DNA of 64,000 nucleotides from positions 42,040,103 through 42,104,102 of the forward strand of contig CM075760.1 in assembly GCA_037974335.1 (NCBI GenBank), in the 5' to 3' direction. This document shows positions 31,301 to 43,330 of this stretch, one piece after another (position 1 is the first letter of the stretch; every line of letters begins with the position of its first letter). Position numbers and translations under genes: made by a program. The notes beneath the pieces were generated by a model. It did not search any database and was not told the origin of the DNA. It saw nothing but the letters and a program-made list of their open reading frames with translations. This stretch comes from Prionace glauca (taxonomy: Eukaryota; Chordata; Chondrichthyes; Carcharhiniformes; Carcharhinidae).

Positions 31301-34274
31301 TGTCTCCAGCATTTCTCTCTCACGCGCGCGCATGCTTACTCTCGATTCCAGTTTATCTCCCTCAGCATGTTTCCCTATCTCTCTGTCTCTCTCCATCCCA
31401 ATCTCCACCCCCCCCCCCCCGAAACTCTCTCTGTCTCTCCAGTTTTATTTATGTGACCTTTCAGCACAGCAGAATGCCACGGGCGGCAAGTGACTATTTC
31501 CATATAAGGACAATGGAGAGACATTTCATTCCCCCAGCCTCACGACTGCTGTAATCCGAATCTAGCCACCTCTCCCCCGCCCCCCCCCCCCCCCTTTTAT
31601 CTTCAGGCTGTGTCCCCTAGTCCTATTGTCCTTTCTCCATTTCTATCCTATCCAGCCCATTCATCATCTTATATGTCTCAATGAGAACTCCATGTGTCTT
31701 ATCAGTTCAGACACACATCCCCTCAGTGATGGAAATACATAAACAGCCATGTTGAAAGTGGGAACATACTGTGTCACTTCCTTTTGTACATTTTTTAAAT
31801 AAGGCTTCTTGTGCTTATTAATGTATTGTTGCTAATGCTTTCCCCGAGACTGAGAACTAGAAATAACCTCAACCTGGAGACTCCAGGTAGTGTGTCTTTT
31901 CACACACCCTGACAGCAATGTGATTTGTATTATTGGCAAAGGTCGTCAGAAATATTGCACCGCTCCTTTGAACACAGAGTGCATGAGAGACAGGGAAAGT
32001 TGCAGAGACATGGACGGCAGGAAGTACGTAGAAAGAGGGTCGAATTACAGCTGGTGGGCGGGTTGGTGCGGAGATAAGGACATCCACCATTACAGTTAAA
32101 AAGAGTTACAGTGGCAGAAGGAGAAAAAGGAAGGATATAGGTGAAACGGAGACAGGTGGAAGCCGAAGATCAAAACAGAGATTGTGATGGAGAAAGCGGA
32201 TTTGAGAAAGAGAGACAAGATGTGAAGGTCTCCAGGGTATAGTCACTGGATGCAGCTGCAATCGTATCCTCTCAGATAGTCTGTGGAGAAAAATCTTGGG
32301 AGGGTGATTTTAAAAAGTGTGAGGAATGAATCTGCAACCCCATCCCAAACTGAAAGAGGGAGTTGAGTAGCTTCTGGATACTGAGAGCGGGGCAGGGGAT
32401 GGGCAGAGTGGAGGAAGACTAACATTTTTATTCAGTTTTAGAAGATTGTTTGTAGATCTCTACTAATTCAAGTTTCTGCCTGATTTGAAGAAATGGAGGA
32501 AAGTAAGCGAAAGTGAGGACACCAAAGAGGCAGAGGTATAGAATGATGGAATCATACAGCACAGGAGCCCTTTGACCAATTGTGTCTGCGACTGCACGTG
32601 TTAAACAGTTGAAATCACTTCCAACCCCATGTCCCAGCACCTGGCCCATAGCACTGAAGTGCCAAGGCTCATCCAAATGATTTTCGAAGTATATGAAGCA
32701 ACTGGCTTCTGCCAGCCTCCCGTGCAGTCGATTCCAGGCCGTCACCACCTGCTGGGTTAAAAAACGTTTTTTCTCGCAACTCCACTAAACATTCTTATCT
32801 TCACCTTGAAACGTGTACCTGTGACTGACCATTCAACTAAGGAGAACAACTGTTCCTTCTCTACTTTGTGCATCTCTCTCCTAATCTTGAACAACACGAT
32901 CAGATTGCACCTCAGTTGTTCTGCTCCAAAGAAAACAAAACAAGCCTATCCAAACATTTTTCATAACAATGATATCCCATAACAGGAAGCATCCTGGTGA
33001 ATCTCCTCTGCATCCTTCCGAAAAAATAGCGACCAGAATTCCACATGACTCTCCAGTTGTGGCCTCACTAATGTTCTATACAACTGCAACACGACTCCCT
33101 CTTTTGCAACCTATGTCTCGAATGTAATCTACTCACACGCCCTTCTGCTTTAAAGATCTGTGGGCAACCATGTCAAGATCCCTTTGTTCCACAGAGCTTT
33201 CTCGTGTCCTACCATACGTTGAGTACTTCCTTGTCAAATTACTCCTTCCTATCATCTCACACTTTTCAGGGTGAACGACCATCTACCATTTGTCTGCACA
33301 TTTGAACATTCCATCTGTATCTTTTTTGCAGCCATTACGCGCTCATTAATACATTATGCACTCAGTAGGCACCCTTCCATTGCTGGTGTTATCAGCAAAA
33401 TTACTTATCATAGCTCCGAACAGTTATCAATGTGTCATTTGCATTAATTATGATAATTGGGGCCCAACACAGAACCCTGTTGTACTCCACTGGCTTGCAG
33501 TTACTAAAGCACCTTTTTAACATCACCGTCTGCTTCGACAACTGAGCTAATTTTGAATCAATTTTATCAAATTATCCTGTACCCTATGTGAATTTGCCTT
33601 CCTTACAAGCCCCCCATGTGGAAACTTGCCAACGCTTTTCTAAAATCTATATAAACCTGCTAGTTTCTTCTGGCATTTTGCTGAACATACATACTGGCCT
33701 CCAATGCAACACTGACCACACTTGAATAAATAGTTAATTCATAAATTGTAAACACATGGACATATCATGTCAGAACTAGATGGATACTTAGGTCAGATAG
33801 TTCACTCCGTTGAAAGAGCCACAAACAGTACAATTCGAAACTGACAAATAGACCCTGTAATATTTATTCACTGGTGTCAGACATTCCACTCTGGTTAGTG
33901 ATCGACATGCAAAGTTTGGATTTATACTTACTCCTATAAAATTCAGAGAAATCACCTTCACTGAAATCCAATCTCTCAATGTACAAAATAAAATTAAATA
34001 CAATAATTTCATTGATCAGTGAGCTTGTGATATGTATCTGTTAGTGACAATAATTAAAATCATAGAGATAATACAAGACATTTTATTTAAATGAATTTCT
34101 TCATTCACCTAGTGTATGTATTACAGTGAACATAAGATCAGGAAGTTGAAAATCAGAAATCTCTCCAAACTCAGTTTGAAACGATTTGACTGGTTGTAAT
34201 CACTTACCAGGAATGCCAATAATGGCAATGATTGGGTAGATTATTTGCGCAGCTTTCTCAACTGGATACAGCAT
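28324..34274 (-). CDS. GPR139-like class A GPCR, two exons, complete
   Basis: Rhodopsin-like receptor of 322 residues. Exon 1 (34208-34274) begins MLYPVEKAAQIIYPIIAIIG and ends with donor GTAAGT. Exon 2 (28324-29225) follows a strong pyrimidine tract and CAG and supplies NLLGIVILSRGKCGL onward. Phases agree (codon split after base 1). Seven membrane segments: about 11-32, 45-66, 82-112, 124-146, 178-204, 232-257 and 272-294. Cys82 and Cys161 can form the usual disulfide. DRY is DRF (106-108). TM7 ends NTFIYAVTQSKFREQ in place of NPxxY. The intron (4,982 bp) holds LINE debris. Family assignment is by similarity of the ILSRGKCGL / TRYLVAMA core to GPR139-like receptors; the ligand is unknown. 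It lies among V genes and ends against a minisatellite. Confidence 0.87.
30050..31262 (-). mobile_element. Old CR1-type LINE fragment in the GPCR intron
   Basis: Inverted 3' two-thirds of a CR1: start ATAGAATCATAGAAATTAG, C-terminal block near 30420-30640 (frame FREQEQECVLQLYRSLVRPN) and an RT region near 31165-31260 (CCATATGCTTTAATCGTGTA). Frames are decayed. A CT-rich tract (29700-30015) lies beside it. Confidence 0.75.
31595..31705 (-). mobile_element. Short CR1 3' fragment
   Basis: Inverted match to the CR1 C-terminus (AGGCTGTGTCCCCTAGTCC; ATCTTATATGTCTCAATGAG). It is flanked by long C-runs (31408-31422, 31577-31593). Confidence 0.6.
32540..33680 (-). mobile_element. Old CR1-type LINE fragment in the GPCR intron
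   Basis: Inverted CR1 3' end through RT: GTTCTATACAACTGCAACA near 33074, TGGTGAATCTCCTCTGCATC near 32996, and the RT part ACACAGAACCCTGTTGTACTCC near 33466. No long frame is kept. Confidence 0.75.
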
Positions 34275-35689
34275 TCTCAGTGCGAAGTGATGAGTCCCTT
34301 CGTACTGCTCGCAGTGTCTCTGTCTTAAACTGTGAGGTTATATATTCCCAAAGCCTTTAATTTATACACTGTAGAATCACCTGAGGGACATTGAGGGAGA
34401 ATAATGGTTTGAAGTGTTTTTTTCAACACATGAACAAACAGATTGCAACATTGAATTCAGTGATGGAAAATATATTTTTTAAATTGACTGACCTCTTTCA
34501 AAACACTGGATTCTGTTGATCACATTTATTGACCAATAATACGAGGAAAGACACTATCCATTCAAAGGACATCAGTCACATCTCTAGATCTCAGTTTGTT
34601 ACAGTGATATCTGGACTGTGACCATTCAATAAGTCCCAACAGTTACCGTCTCTCTCTCTCTCTCTCTGTGGTGGTTAACTGTGGATATTCAGTTTTGTGA
34701 CTTAAGTGAGCTATGGGTGACCATAAATTCCAAAATTCTGCTAATCAATAATCTGGAAATACTGGCGTGTAAAGATAATTATTTTACCCCTAAATCAAAT
34801 GCAGCTGTTCAAACTGAGAAAACATTTAGAACAATGGAATATCACAAAAAAGTAAAAAACAGATTTAACTGTGATATGTAATGCACTGGCTCCGGCTAAC
34901 ATTTGCCCCACATCTGATTCACAACCTTACACTGGGAGGGAACCGGGTGAGGATTATGAATGGATAAGAGTGAGACAAGGACACTCTGAGAGATGAACGC
35001 GAAAAAGGAAGATAGCGAGAAATATATAGGGAGAGGAATTGTGGGAGAGTTTCTGGGGGGAGCAGATATTGTGAGAGGAATGGTGTTTATGTAAATAACT
35101 TAAACTTGAGAAAATTCAGCACCATCTTAAATGAATCGGTGCAGTGTTCACGTTAAATAACTGAGCTGCTGTGTCGTGTCCTGTTCTGGGATACACAAAT
35201 TGACATGATATGAAGACGTTGGTGAGAGAAATGGAGGAGAGGATCCGACAGGAAATGGCGCCTGGGATGAGGGAGAGGGAAAGAGTGATGAGTGGAGAGG
35301 GAGTAAGATGTCGATGAATACAGATGAGGTGAGTAGGTGAGAGACACAATTTAAAGCAGAGGGGACTCTATAAGGGTTGAGAGAGTGTGTTGTGAGGGAA
35401 TGTGTTGAAGGATAAGGTTTCTTGGGGCGAAAGAAAAGGAGAGATGAGGCAAGTGAGGTAGACACCAGATGATGGCGGGAGTGCAGCAGCGGGGGTGGGG
35501 GGGGGGGTGCGGTTGAGGAGAGAGACAGAGTGAGCGAGGAGAGCCGGGCCAATGGAGGGAGAACAATGAGAGTGAGGCGAGTCAAGGCCATGGAGGGAGA
35601 GATGCAGTAAGGGAGAAGGGACAGAGCAATGGAAATAGAGAAAGAGGAGGCATAGGGCGATGGAGTGAGAGAGGAGGGATGGGAAAAGG
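34275..35689. other. GPCR 5' region, no gene seen; simple repeats
   Basis: Upstream of GPCR exon 1. No TATA box could be assigned. It contains a short (TC)n tract (34649-34668) and a long GA-rich stretch (about 35215-35690), with a G-run near 35497-35507. Reading frames on the minus strand of the GA tract are low-complexity and not genes. Confidence 0.45.
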
Positions 35690-36960
35690 ACTTGGTGGAT
35701 GATGGATATGAGAAAGGATGCGTAGATAGTTTGAGTCATGTTGAGATGAAAAACGAGGAGATATTGGCGTTTCTGACAAAAATTGAGGTAGGCAAGTGCC
35801 GGGGACCTGATTGGATATCCCACAAAAAACTGAGAGAGGCAAGTGAACGAATTACTGGGGCCTTGAGATATATCTTTGAATTCTCACTGGCAACAGAGGA
35901 GGTCCCAGGTGATTGGAGAACAGCCACCGTTGCTGCTTTGTTTAAGAAGGGTATCAAGAATAATCCAGGTAAGTACAGGCCGGTGAGCCTTACATCAGTG
36001 ATAGGGAAATTATTGGAGAGGATTCTTCGTGACAAGATTACTCCCACTTGGAAATAAGTGGACCTATTAGCGAGAGGCAACATGGATTTGTGAAGGAGAG
36101 GTCATGACACTAACTTGATCGAGTTTATCGAGGAAGTGGTGAAGATGATTGATAAGTATAGGGCAGTGGCTGTTGTCTACTTTGACTTCAGTAAAGCCTT
36201 TGACTGAGTACCTCATGGCAGACTAGTGCAGAAGGTGACGTTACATAGGATCAGACGTGAGCTTGCAAGGTGGATACAGAACTGGCTCAATACTAGAAGA
36301 TAGAGGGTAATAGTAGAAGGATGTGTTTCTGAATGGAGGGCTATGACAAGTGGTATTCCTCAGGGATCAGTGCTGGGACCGTTGCTTTTCATAACACATA
36401 TAAATGATTTGGAGAAAAACTGGTTTGTTCAGTAAGTTGCGGGTGACACAAGAGATTGGTGGCTTTGTGGATAGCCGTGAGGACCATCAGAGGATACAGA
36501 AGGCTGTAGATCAATAGCTTGGGTGGAGAAATGGCAGATGGCGTTTAATCTGGACAAATGTGAGGTGATGCATTTTGCAAGGTCTAATAAAAATAGGAAA
36601 TATGCAGTAAATGGCAGAATCCTTTACAGTATTGAAAGGCAGAATGATCTCGGTGTACAGTAAACAGGTCACTGAAAGTGACAACGCAGGTGGAGAAGGT
36701 AGCCAAGAAGGCATACGACATGTTTGCCTTCATTGGCCGGGGCACTGAGTTTAAAAATTTGCAAGTCATGTCGCGACTGTATAGAAGCCTAGTTAGGCCG
36801 CACTTGAAATATAATGTTCAATTCTGGTCACCACACTAGCAGAAGGATGTGAAGGCTTCGGATTGGGTACAGAAATGATTTACCAGGATATTGCCTCGCA
36901 TTTGCTATGAGGTAAGGTTGGAGAATCTTGATTTGTTCTCACTAGAGAATAATTCCAACC
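35690..36960 (+). mobile_element. CR1-type LINE fragment, RT to C-terminal block
   Basis: Frame 35665-36057 encodes KIEVGKCRGPDWISHKKL, FEFSLATEEVPGDWRTATVA and RPVSLTSVIGKLLERIL. Further decayed frames run over TTTGACTTCAGTAAAGCCTT (RT motif A), CCTCAGGGATCAGTGCTGGG (PQGSVLG) and the LYRSLVRPHL block (36780). It is truncated at both ends. Confidence 0.85.
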
Positions 36961-37228
36961 AGTTATATCAAATATTTGCTGTTATTCAAAATTTAAGTTC
37001 AATACGTTTATTTAATACAGATATCCTGTGCTGTAATTTTCTTTTTTTTTGTTGGGGCGATGGATGAATTTTTGGGGCGACTGAGTTAGAAAAGTTGTGC
37101 AGAATGGAGAAACCCACCGAGGAAGGGAGAGGCGGTAGGTAGCAAGGAGAAACCGAGTCAGGAGGGGGAGGTAGGGTGGATCAGTGAGAAACGGAGCAAA
37201 TTGCAGAGAGACAGGGCAAGGGTGGCAG

Positions 37229-37318
37229 AGGCATGGTGGCACTGTGGTTACTACTGCTGTTTCACAGCGCCAAGGTCCCAGGTTCAATTCCAGCATCGTG
37301 TCGCTGTCTGTGTGAAAC
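37229..37318 (+). repeat. SINE head fragment
   Basis: Only the tRNA-like head is left: GCATGGTGGCACTGTGGTTA and CCAGGTTCAATTCCAGC, then GTGTCGCTGTCTGTGTG. Confidence 0.75.
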
Positions 37319-37344
37319 CATATAAACCTCCCTTACCCTACACC

Positions 37345-37810
37345 CAATATCTTAATGACTTAGATGTTATACCCCAGGTAGCAATCTGCTCAATCCTTTC
37401 TGCACTTCCTTCCAGAGCAATCACATCCTTTCTAATATGTGGCGTTCAGAACTGCACACACTGCCTCACGAAAGTTAACTACTGCCCCAACATGGCCTCT
37501 CTGCTTTTGTAACCTGTGTCTCGATTGATAAAGGCAAGTGCTCCAAATGCCTTTTTTTCGACTATTATATCTTTTCATCAGCAGAGACCTATAGACCAAC
37601 GCGCCAAGGTCCATTTGTTCCAAAGAACTTCCACATGTCATGCCATTCATTGAAAGCTTATTTGTCAACTTACTCCTGGTAAAGAGCATTACCTCAATTT
37701 TCATATTTAATTTCCATCTGCCACTTAACTGCCCATTCGACTTCCCATCCATGTCGTTTTGTAAACTAATATATTTTACCTGACCGAAGCCAAACTGTGA
37801 ACATATTCTC
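37345..37810 (-). mobile_element. Old CR1-type LINE fragment
   Basis: The inverted C-terminal to RT region: GGCGTTCAGAACTGCACACA, GCAGAGACCTATAGACC and the frame GQLSGRWKLNMKIEVMLF, which matches the CR1 ADRWQMEFNPEKCEVMHF block. Confidence 0.72.
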
Positions 37811-38352
37811 ACTCATCCACGACATGTTCCACGTGGATTAATGACTCTGAAATTGTTTCGCAAACCTACAATTGCACCTTTGTTTGCTTCACGACTTCTA
37901 GCAACTTGCTATTTGAAAAGTGAAAGTCTTAATACAAAACCCTCTAGTACAGTGCAGTGAGACCATGCATTAATTATACTGTGACGAAGCGTGTACATTT
38001 TCTGCCTTACACAATTTTCTCAGTCAATCCAGTGGTTACACCAGCAGAAACTTATTTCATAAACAACACTTCATAAGCACCTTTTGCTATTGTTTGTCAG
38101 CATCAGGTACACCAGGAGTTAGGGAGAAAAACAGGCATCTAACATTTCAGCCGTTTCATTCTGACTGAAAACATGAAATTCATCTCGGATTTAAAGCATG
38201 GAGCTGATCATTTTGTGCTGACTGCCTGTTTGAAGTCACGACTGTGCGCGCATAGATATGTTTTGGTTGTTTCTGCCCCATGATATGACATTCCTGAAAC
38301 GGGCAAAAATAATTACAGGTATCGCAGGTAGAAAACAAAAGTTCAATTTTAA
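37811..38352. other. Non-coding stretch, nothing recognised
   Basis: No repeat family, V relic or RNA gene was recognised. Confidence 0.35.
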
Positions 38353-38570
38353 ACATCTAATCTCAAGATACCAATCCTACCCCACATAATCATCTATGTA
38401 ATTTATATAAATGATGAAGAATGGGGGAGCCGGCATAGGTTCTTGTGAAACGCCATTGGACGCTGGCTTCCAGCCACAAAGGCAGCATTCTGTCATCACC
38501 TCCTTTCTCCTATCACCCATGTTAGTTTCCCGGGCCCCATGAGCGTGTCTTGTTTATACCATATATTCTT
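38353..38570 (-). repeat. Inverted repeat arm (partner 13398-13616)
   Basis: Reverse complement of 13398-13616 with scattered differences, for example CCATTGGACGCTGGCTTCCA and AGTTTCCCGGGCCCCATGAG. Confidence 0.7.
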
Positions 38571-39087
38571 TGGGGTGTGTTTTTGGTAAGAATCAGTTCA
38601 GATACAGGGAGCATATTTCGCAGGGCAGTGACTATGATGAATAAACAGATCTCAAGAATAGGCCCTTCAATGTGTATTTTGGTTCAAAATGTTTCCTTAA
38701 ATATTCGTTCTCAATTAGTTCTTGATTTAATGGTGATCACAAACATAACTGGCGTTCAGTCCTCAATCTTAAATATCTTAATGAATTTTCCCTATTGGAA
38801 CATGAGCCGCTGCAGTCTGGGAGTTTCCATTCACTGACATACAATTTACACACAGATGACTAGCATCACAGTAGTTCTGAGGCCCAGGATTAGATAGGCT
38901 GCCTTCAGATATGAGTCTGCTCTCTGTCCCTCTGTCCAATTCGATTCTGCAGTTTGATCCATTTTCTCTGAGGTTAATGTGGTTTCTTCTCAGTGTGTGT
39001 TGGAGCGGCTGACAGCTGTACTGCTCATTGTGGCTGCTTCTGTCCCAGATTCTACACAAACCCCAACAGACAGGAGCTCCCACACAC

Positions 39088-39564
39088 AGTTTTTGTACAG
39101 GGGCGAGAATGTTTTGCAGCACTGTGAGGCTGAGAGCGCAGTAATACACGGCAGCTGCAAACTCGAGATAGTCAAACTGGTGAGTTTAGTCGCGATCTGG
39201 AGTTCCACTGAAAAACGCGTTTTAGCAAAATCTGCTTTCTTTTCGTAATTATTGGTTTCCTTCAGCAGTACAAACTCGGGCTGTGTGCTTGGATACTGTC
39301 GGTACCAATATAACGTATTGCAGTCTCATAGCTACAGTTTAAGGACACCACTTCTCCTTCTGTCTTTGAATCTGATGAGCGAGACTGAGTGACAGTGTCT
39401 GCATGAGCCCCATCTGAAAGAAGAACAGGAAAGTTACCATCGGCAGCTGATCAAATGCTGCTTTATCCCATGCCTGGGAAAAGAAAGAAAAGATCAAATG
39501 TATTTCCTCCACAGTTACCTGTCAGCAATGTTCCCCACACAATCCAGATGCTGAGTAGTCGCAT
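39088..39564 (-). pseudogene. V segment pseudogene V7 (near-complete) with good RSS
   Basis: Leader exon 39519-39564 (MRLLSIWIVWGTLLTG, donor GTAACT), 105-bp intron, V exon 39127-39413. It is related to V2 and V8 (TVTQSRSS, SLNCSYET, LYWYRQYPSTQPEFVLL, ADFAKTRFSVELQ). A frameshift lies in CDR1, just before LYWYRQ. About 10 bp is missing in framework 3, so SSLQL runs into a wrong frame instead of TDAAVYYC. The RSS is consensus: CACAGTG (39120-39126), a 23-bp spacer and ACAAAAACT (39088-39096). It can probably rearrange but would not give a normal V domain. Confidence 0.9.
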
Positions 39565-39959
39565 TCTGTCTGCCCGCTCTGTAAAAGGGCTGCTCGATAT
39601 TTGAAGACACTCTTTGTAATCCTCACCTTCTACAATCTGCTGTCATGTTTCAGTGTGTTCTCAGCTCACTTCCTGTCTTCCCAGATTGACATATCGTGAG
39701 GTCAGTTACTAAAATCACCTTGACACCGAATGCCATCACTGTCCTTATAACAGGGAATGAATCCGGATTTATAGTCCCGGGTTGGGAAAGAAACCGTTCC
39801 TGAAACGCTGTGATCCAATAGGATGCTATTAATAAAGAGAAGGAATCCATTTAACTTTACCATTTTTTCTGATAATGCATATTTAGCATTATCATTAACA
39901 AAGCAAGACGAGACGCATAGGGGCAGTAAAAGGAATAGGGTAACATGAGCGTGTTTGTA

Positions 39960-40330
39960 AGAAAGTGATCGACAGGAACATATTGAGAAAAATTAAGAGG
40001 TTATTTACTTTGGCAAGAAAAATAGAGAACAATAAAATCATACACTTACACGGTGAGAATCAATTATATTCTGCTGTGCACCCAAATCTCACTGTCCTTC
40101 TACACACACGTAACCTACAGGTGGAGATAACAATCCAGAAGGCAAATACAATTTTGACCTTCATTTCAAAGCAACTGAGCTACACCAGAATGGTCACATC
40201 GCTGCAATGGAAGAGGACTTTGGCTTGGCCACTTTTGGAGCGCACTTCCCGTCAGTAATCTTAAGGAAGGGTGTATTTGTTCAAGGTTTGTAGGCGAAAT
40301 GTTCAAGAGATAATGGCAGAGGCTCCTTAA
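39960..40330 (+). mobile_element. Very old LINE fragment
   Basis: Weak match to the CR1 C-terminal region (TTTACTTTGGCAAGAAAAAT; AAGGCAAATACAATTTTGAC). Family is not certain. Confidence 0.45.
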
Positions 40331-41699
40331 CCCTTACCTGCCCCTATTCATTAGACCCCGTGGCAGCACTTGAGGAAAGCAGAAAGGGATCTTGAAAGAG
40401 GAAGAAATAATGAAGGATTATTTGAGGAAGGGAGAGAGTGAGTCGGAGAGGCAGACGGAATAATGGTGAGAGGGGGAATGCGAGAGTCAGAGATGGAATG
40501 GGAGATGCAGTGAGAGAGAGGGCAATGAATGATTACGAAAATAATTGGTGGTTGCGAGAGATAGAGTATGATCTGGAGACACAGAGAGAGGTAAGGGGGC
40601 TTCGATAGCTGAATAGCTCACTAGATGTCAAAGCAGAATTCTGAGCCTTGGTTCCTGTCTATAGTCAGTGTCATGATGTGAACCGTCTATCTGTTAATTC
40701 GCAGCTAGCAGTGTGAGCAATATACAAATGGATCCTTTCTGGCTTTTTGCCCAATTCTTTTCAAGTGTTTCTTTTTGAAAGTTGATTAATAAATCGGATA
40801 TCTCTCCGGACTCGCGCCTGTCTTAAAACATGTTTTCAATTTATATGTCTCAGAAGTGGACAGAAAATGAATCAGAGAATACTTGAAGAAAAAAGTAAAT
40901 GTAACTCTTGACGGTAAATAAAAAAATCTCAGAATGTTTTGTAATGTACTGAAAGCCGTTGAATTTTACTGCAATTTTTGTAACGCCAACTTTGAACTGT
41001 CATGAAATGTGATAATGCTGATTGTAATCGTGAATTGTAATTAAAACGTATAGAGGGATAGGGGAGTTATTCCTGATGCTCAGGCCAAAGTTTATCCCAG
41101 GATCAACATCAAAAAAAACAATTTCCCTGTTAATTGCCAAATTGTTGTTTGAGTTATTTTTCTGCGTGTACTTTCTCTGTTACAATAGCGAGTGCACTTG
41201 GATTAAAACATTGGCTGTAAAATGTTTTGAACTGTCCTTTGGTGTTGCCAAGAGCCGTATAATTGCACAACTTACTTTTAAAGTCTGATTACATGCAATG
41301 ATTGCTTTCTAGGAGAGATGCGTCTACTGATCCCCATGAAGCTATTTCCCAAACCAACATGCACAATGTGTGATGACACACCGCTCACTTCCCGCATCAC
41401 CAACAGCAATCACGAGCAAGACCCAATCAGGGTAAAACAACATGGAGGTTTGGCACCCCATCCACAAATTTAACATTCTCTTTCTCCACACAGGCTGCAG
41501 TGTGTGTTATCTACACTGCAGCAACTTTCCAAGTGTCCTTCAACAACACTGTCCAAACTCGGGAACTCGACTACCTGGAACGTGAAGAGCGGCAGGATCA
41601 TTTAAACCCGAAACTAGAAAGTTCCCTTCGAAGTCACAGGAGATCCTTTTCCTTATAAGAAATTGTCATGCAATTAGTAAGTGCGAGAGGAATAAAAAG
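40331..41699. other. Non-coding stretch, no gene seen
   Basis: It begins with a GA-rich tract (about 40375-40600) and continues as AT-rich sequence without recognisable V, tRNA or transposon parts. Confidence 0.4.
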
Positions 41700-42534
41700 A
41701 AAACAGTCTGGAAAGCAGTCTGACTCTGAAAAAAACTGCCTTTAACTCTAGGTTGAAAATCCTGTCTGCTGTGGATTGCTCTGAATCGCGGGCAGATGCA
41801 GCCATAATGTGACTGCCAGTTAACGCAAGAATCCTCATTAATCTAGGACCAACCCAAGTGTCTCCAGTATTCTGTCACTTCAATAATTGTGTCTCTATGA
41901 GTCTGTGAGATCTCTCAATGCTGAGTTGGCTGATATCGAAAAGGAGCTGATTTCAGCACCTCAATAGGGGAACTTTTCCAGATGGGGTCGCAGGGATGAA
42001 ACCCTGCTCTGTTAATTAACAGCAGCAAATTTTGGCTTTCTTAGAGTAACAAACAACATTAAGGAAACATTCTGAAGTTCACTGGTCATTGGGGGAATTC
42101 TGTGCTCATTGTCTATTTAAAAGATCACAGTCACTTCATTGTGAAATTTCTTCATTGTGTATACACTTCCTCGGAAGCAGCACATCCTTCGGATCAAATA
42201 AATCTAGTGACCAGGCCGCAGTAAAAGGTACCAGAAACCGTCAGGAGAGATGGGGATCGAGTTGCTCAATATTAGAGACACAGAAACTGCAGCCAAGGGC
42301 ATCAACTAAACTAACAAAATCGAATAGATTTAAGAAGATCGGCATTGCACAAATGCAAGTTAAAATAAACGAATATAACTCCTTAAATCTTGCTCACCTC
42401 TTGTTGAGGTTGTGTTTTATTTCTGATATCTTGGGCAGGTACCTGTGACCCACATGGAGAGTGAATTATTGGTTCTATTTATAAGCATCAGAGCTCCCTC
42501 TGGTGGTACAGAACTGGAACTCCCATGTGTGGGG
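41700..42534 (+). repeat. Segmental duplicate B1 (partner 60596-61361), with V/RSS ghost
   Basis: About 800 bp matches the sequence downstream of V12 at 60.6-61.36 kb in the same order (GAAAGCAGTCTGACT; GGGCAGATGCAGCCA; AGATCACAGTCACTTC; GAGAGTGAATTATT). At 41729-41737 a decayed nonamer (AAAAAAACT) followed by GCCTT corresponds to the V12 RSS nonamer. The V exon that should precede it is gone. Confidence 0.75.
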
Positions 42535-42703
42535 TTATTGTCCGGGATCCGCTCTGTCTCTGCAGCAGTGTGGGCTCCGTGGCACAGAAAAACACTGCGG
42601 AGAGAAGCTTCCCGGCAATATAAAAAAGAACAGTTTTATTTCCTTTGCGCAAAACAGCAGGAAAATTTGTCTGGTAGATCTTGAAACGTATTTTCCGTGT
42701 CAA
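42534..42703 (-). pseudogene. V segment fragment V14 (framework 3) with decayed RSS
   Basis: The minus strand encodes NFPAVLRKGNKTVLFYIAGK and LLSAVFFCATEP: the end of framework 3 with the second Cys kept. Upstream frameworks are missing. The RSS has heptamer CACACTG (42566-42572), a 23-bp spacer and a decayed nonamer GACAATAAC (42534-42542). It is the convergent partner of the lost plus-strand V at 41.7 kb. Confidence 0.68.
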
Positions 42704-42845
42704 ATATCTTCACTAATCTTTATTTTAAATATTAATGCACACAATAATCCCGAACTGCAACTCCAGACAATATCTCCCATGAGGAATGGGTAACAAAACT
42801 CTTATGCGGTGCCTGTTGACAAATGGGCGAACGCGCCACCCGAGT

Positions 42846-42896
42846 CCCTGTTGCAAACTTTCATTCCAACTTTAGGAATGAAAGTTTGCAGCAGGG
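42846..42896. other. Strong hairpin (22-bp stem, 7-nt loop)
   Basis: Arms 42846-42867 (CCCTGTTGCAAACTTTC...) and 42875-42896 are complementary at 21 of 22 positions, the exception being a T/G wobble. The loop is AACTTTA. It is not part of a recognised repeat. It may be a small inverted duplication or a structured RNA. Confidence 0.7.
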
Positions 42897-42899
42897 AAT

Positions 42900-43330
42900 G
42901 AACAATGTTATTCAATATTGGCAGTTCATCAACCGGATGCCAGTTCCAGCCATCCAGTGACTGAACTACCATTTTCCTAATTATAGGGTTGCCCCCTTTC
43001 CCAGACAGGCATGTTCCCCCAGCCATTTGTGGGATGTGGTTTAACACAAAACCCTTCAGTGAAACAGCCATTGCGCCACCCAGTGACACATCTGTGTAAA
43101 GCCACCTTCATCTCTGCCTTTTTCGAATAACATCCAGAGGCAGAATGAATGAAGAAGGAGGAGACCTCCGTGATTTCATTCATAAGCTGGTCTGTCATTC
43201 ACGAGTTTCAGGTAATTCTAAACAGCAAAGGCTCCGCTTCATCAGAGGCCAATGCAGGACATTGTAGGGAGAAGATATTATCCTTTACACTGTGCATTAT
43301 AAACAATATCAGTGTTGTTGCAACGTCGGT
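42900..43330. other. Non-coding stretch, nothing recognised
   Basis: No V relic, RNA gene or known repeat until the LINE 3' UTR element begins. Confidence 0.35.

Noticed and set aside
35148-35823. Pro/Ser/Leu-rich minus-strand frames
   Set aside because: Translation of the complement of a GA-rich tract; no conserved motif.
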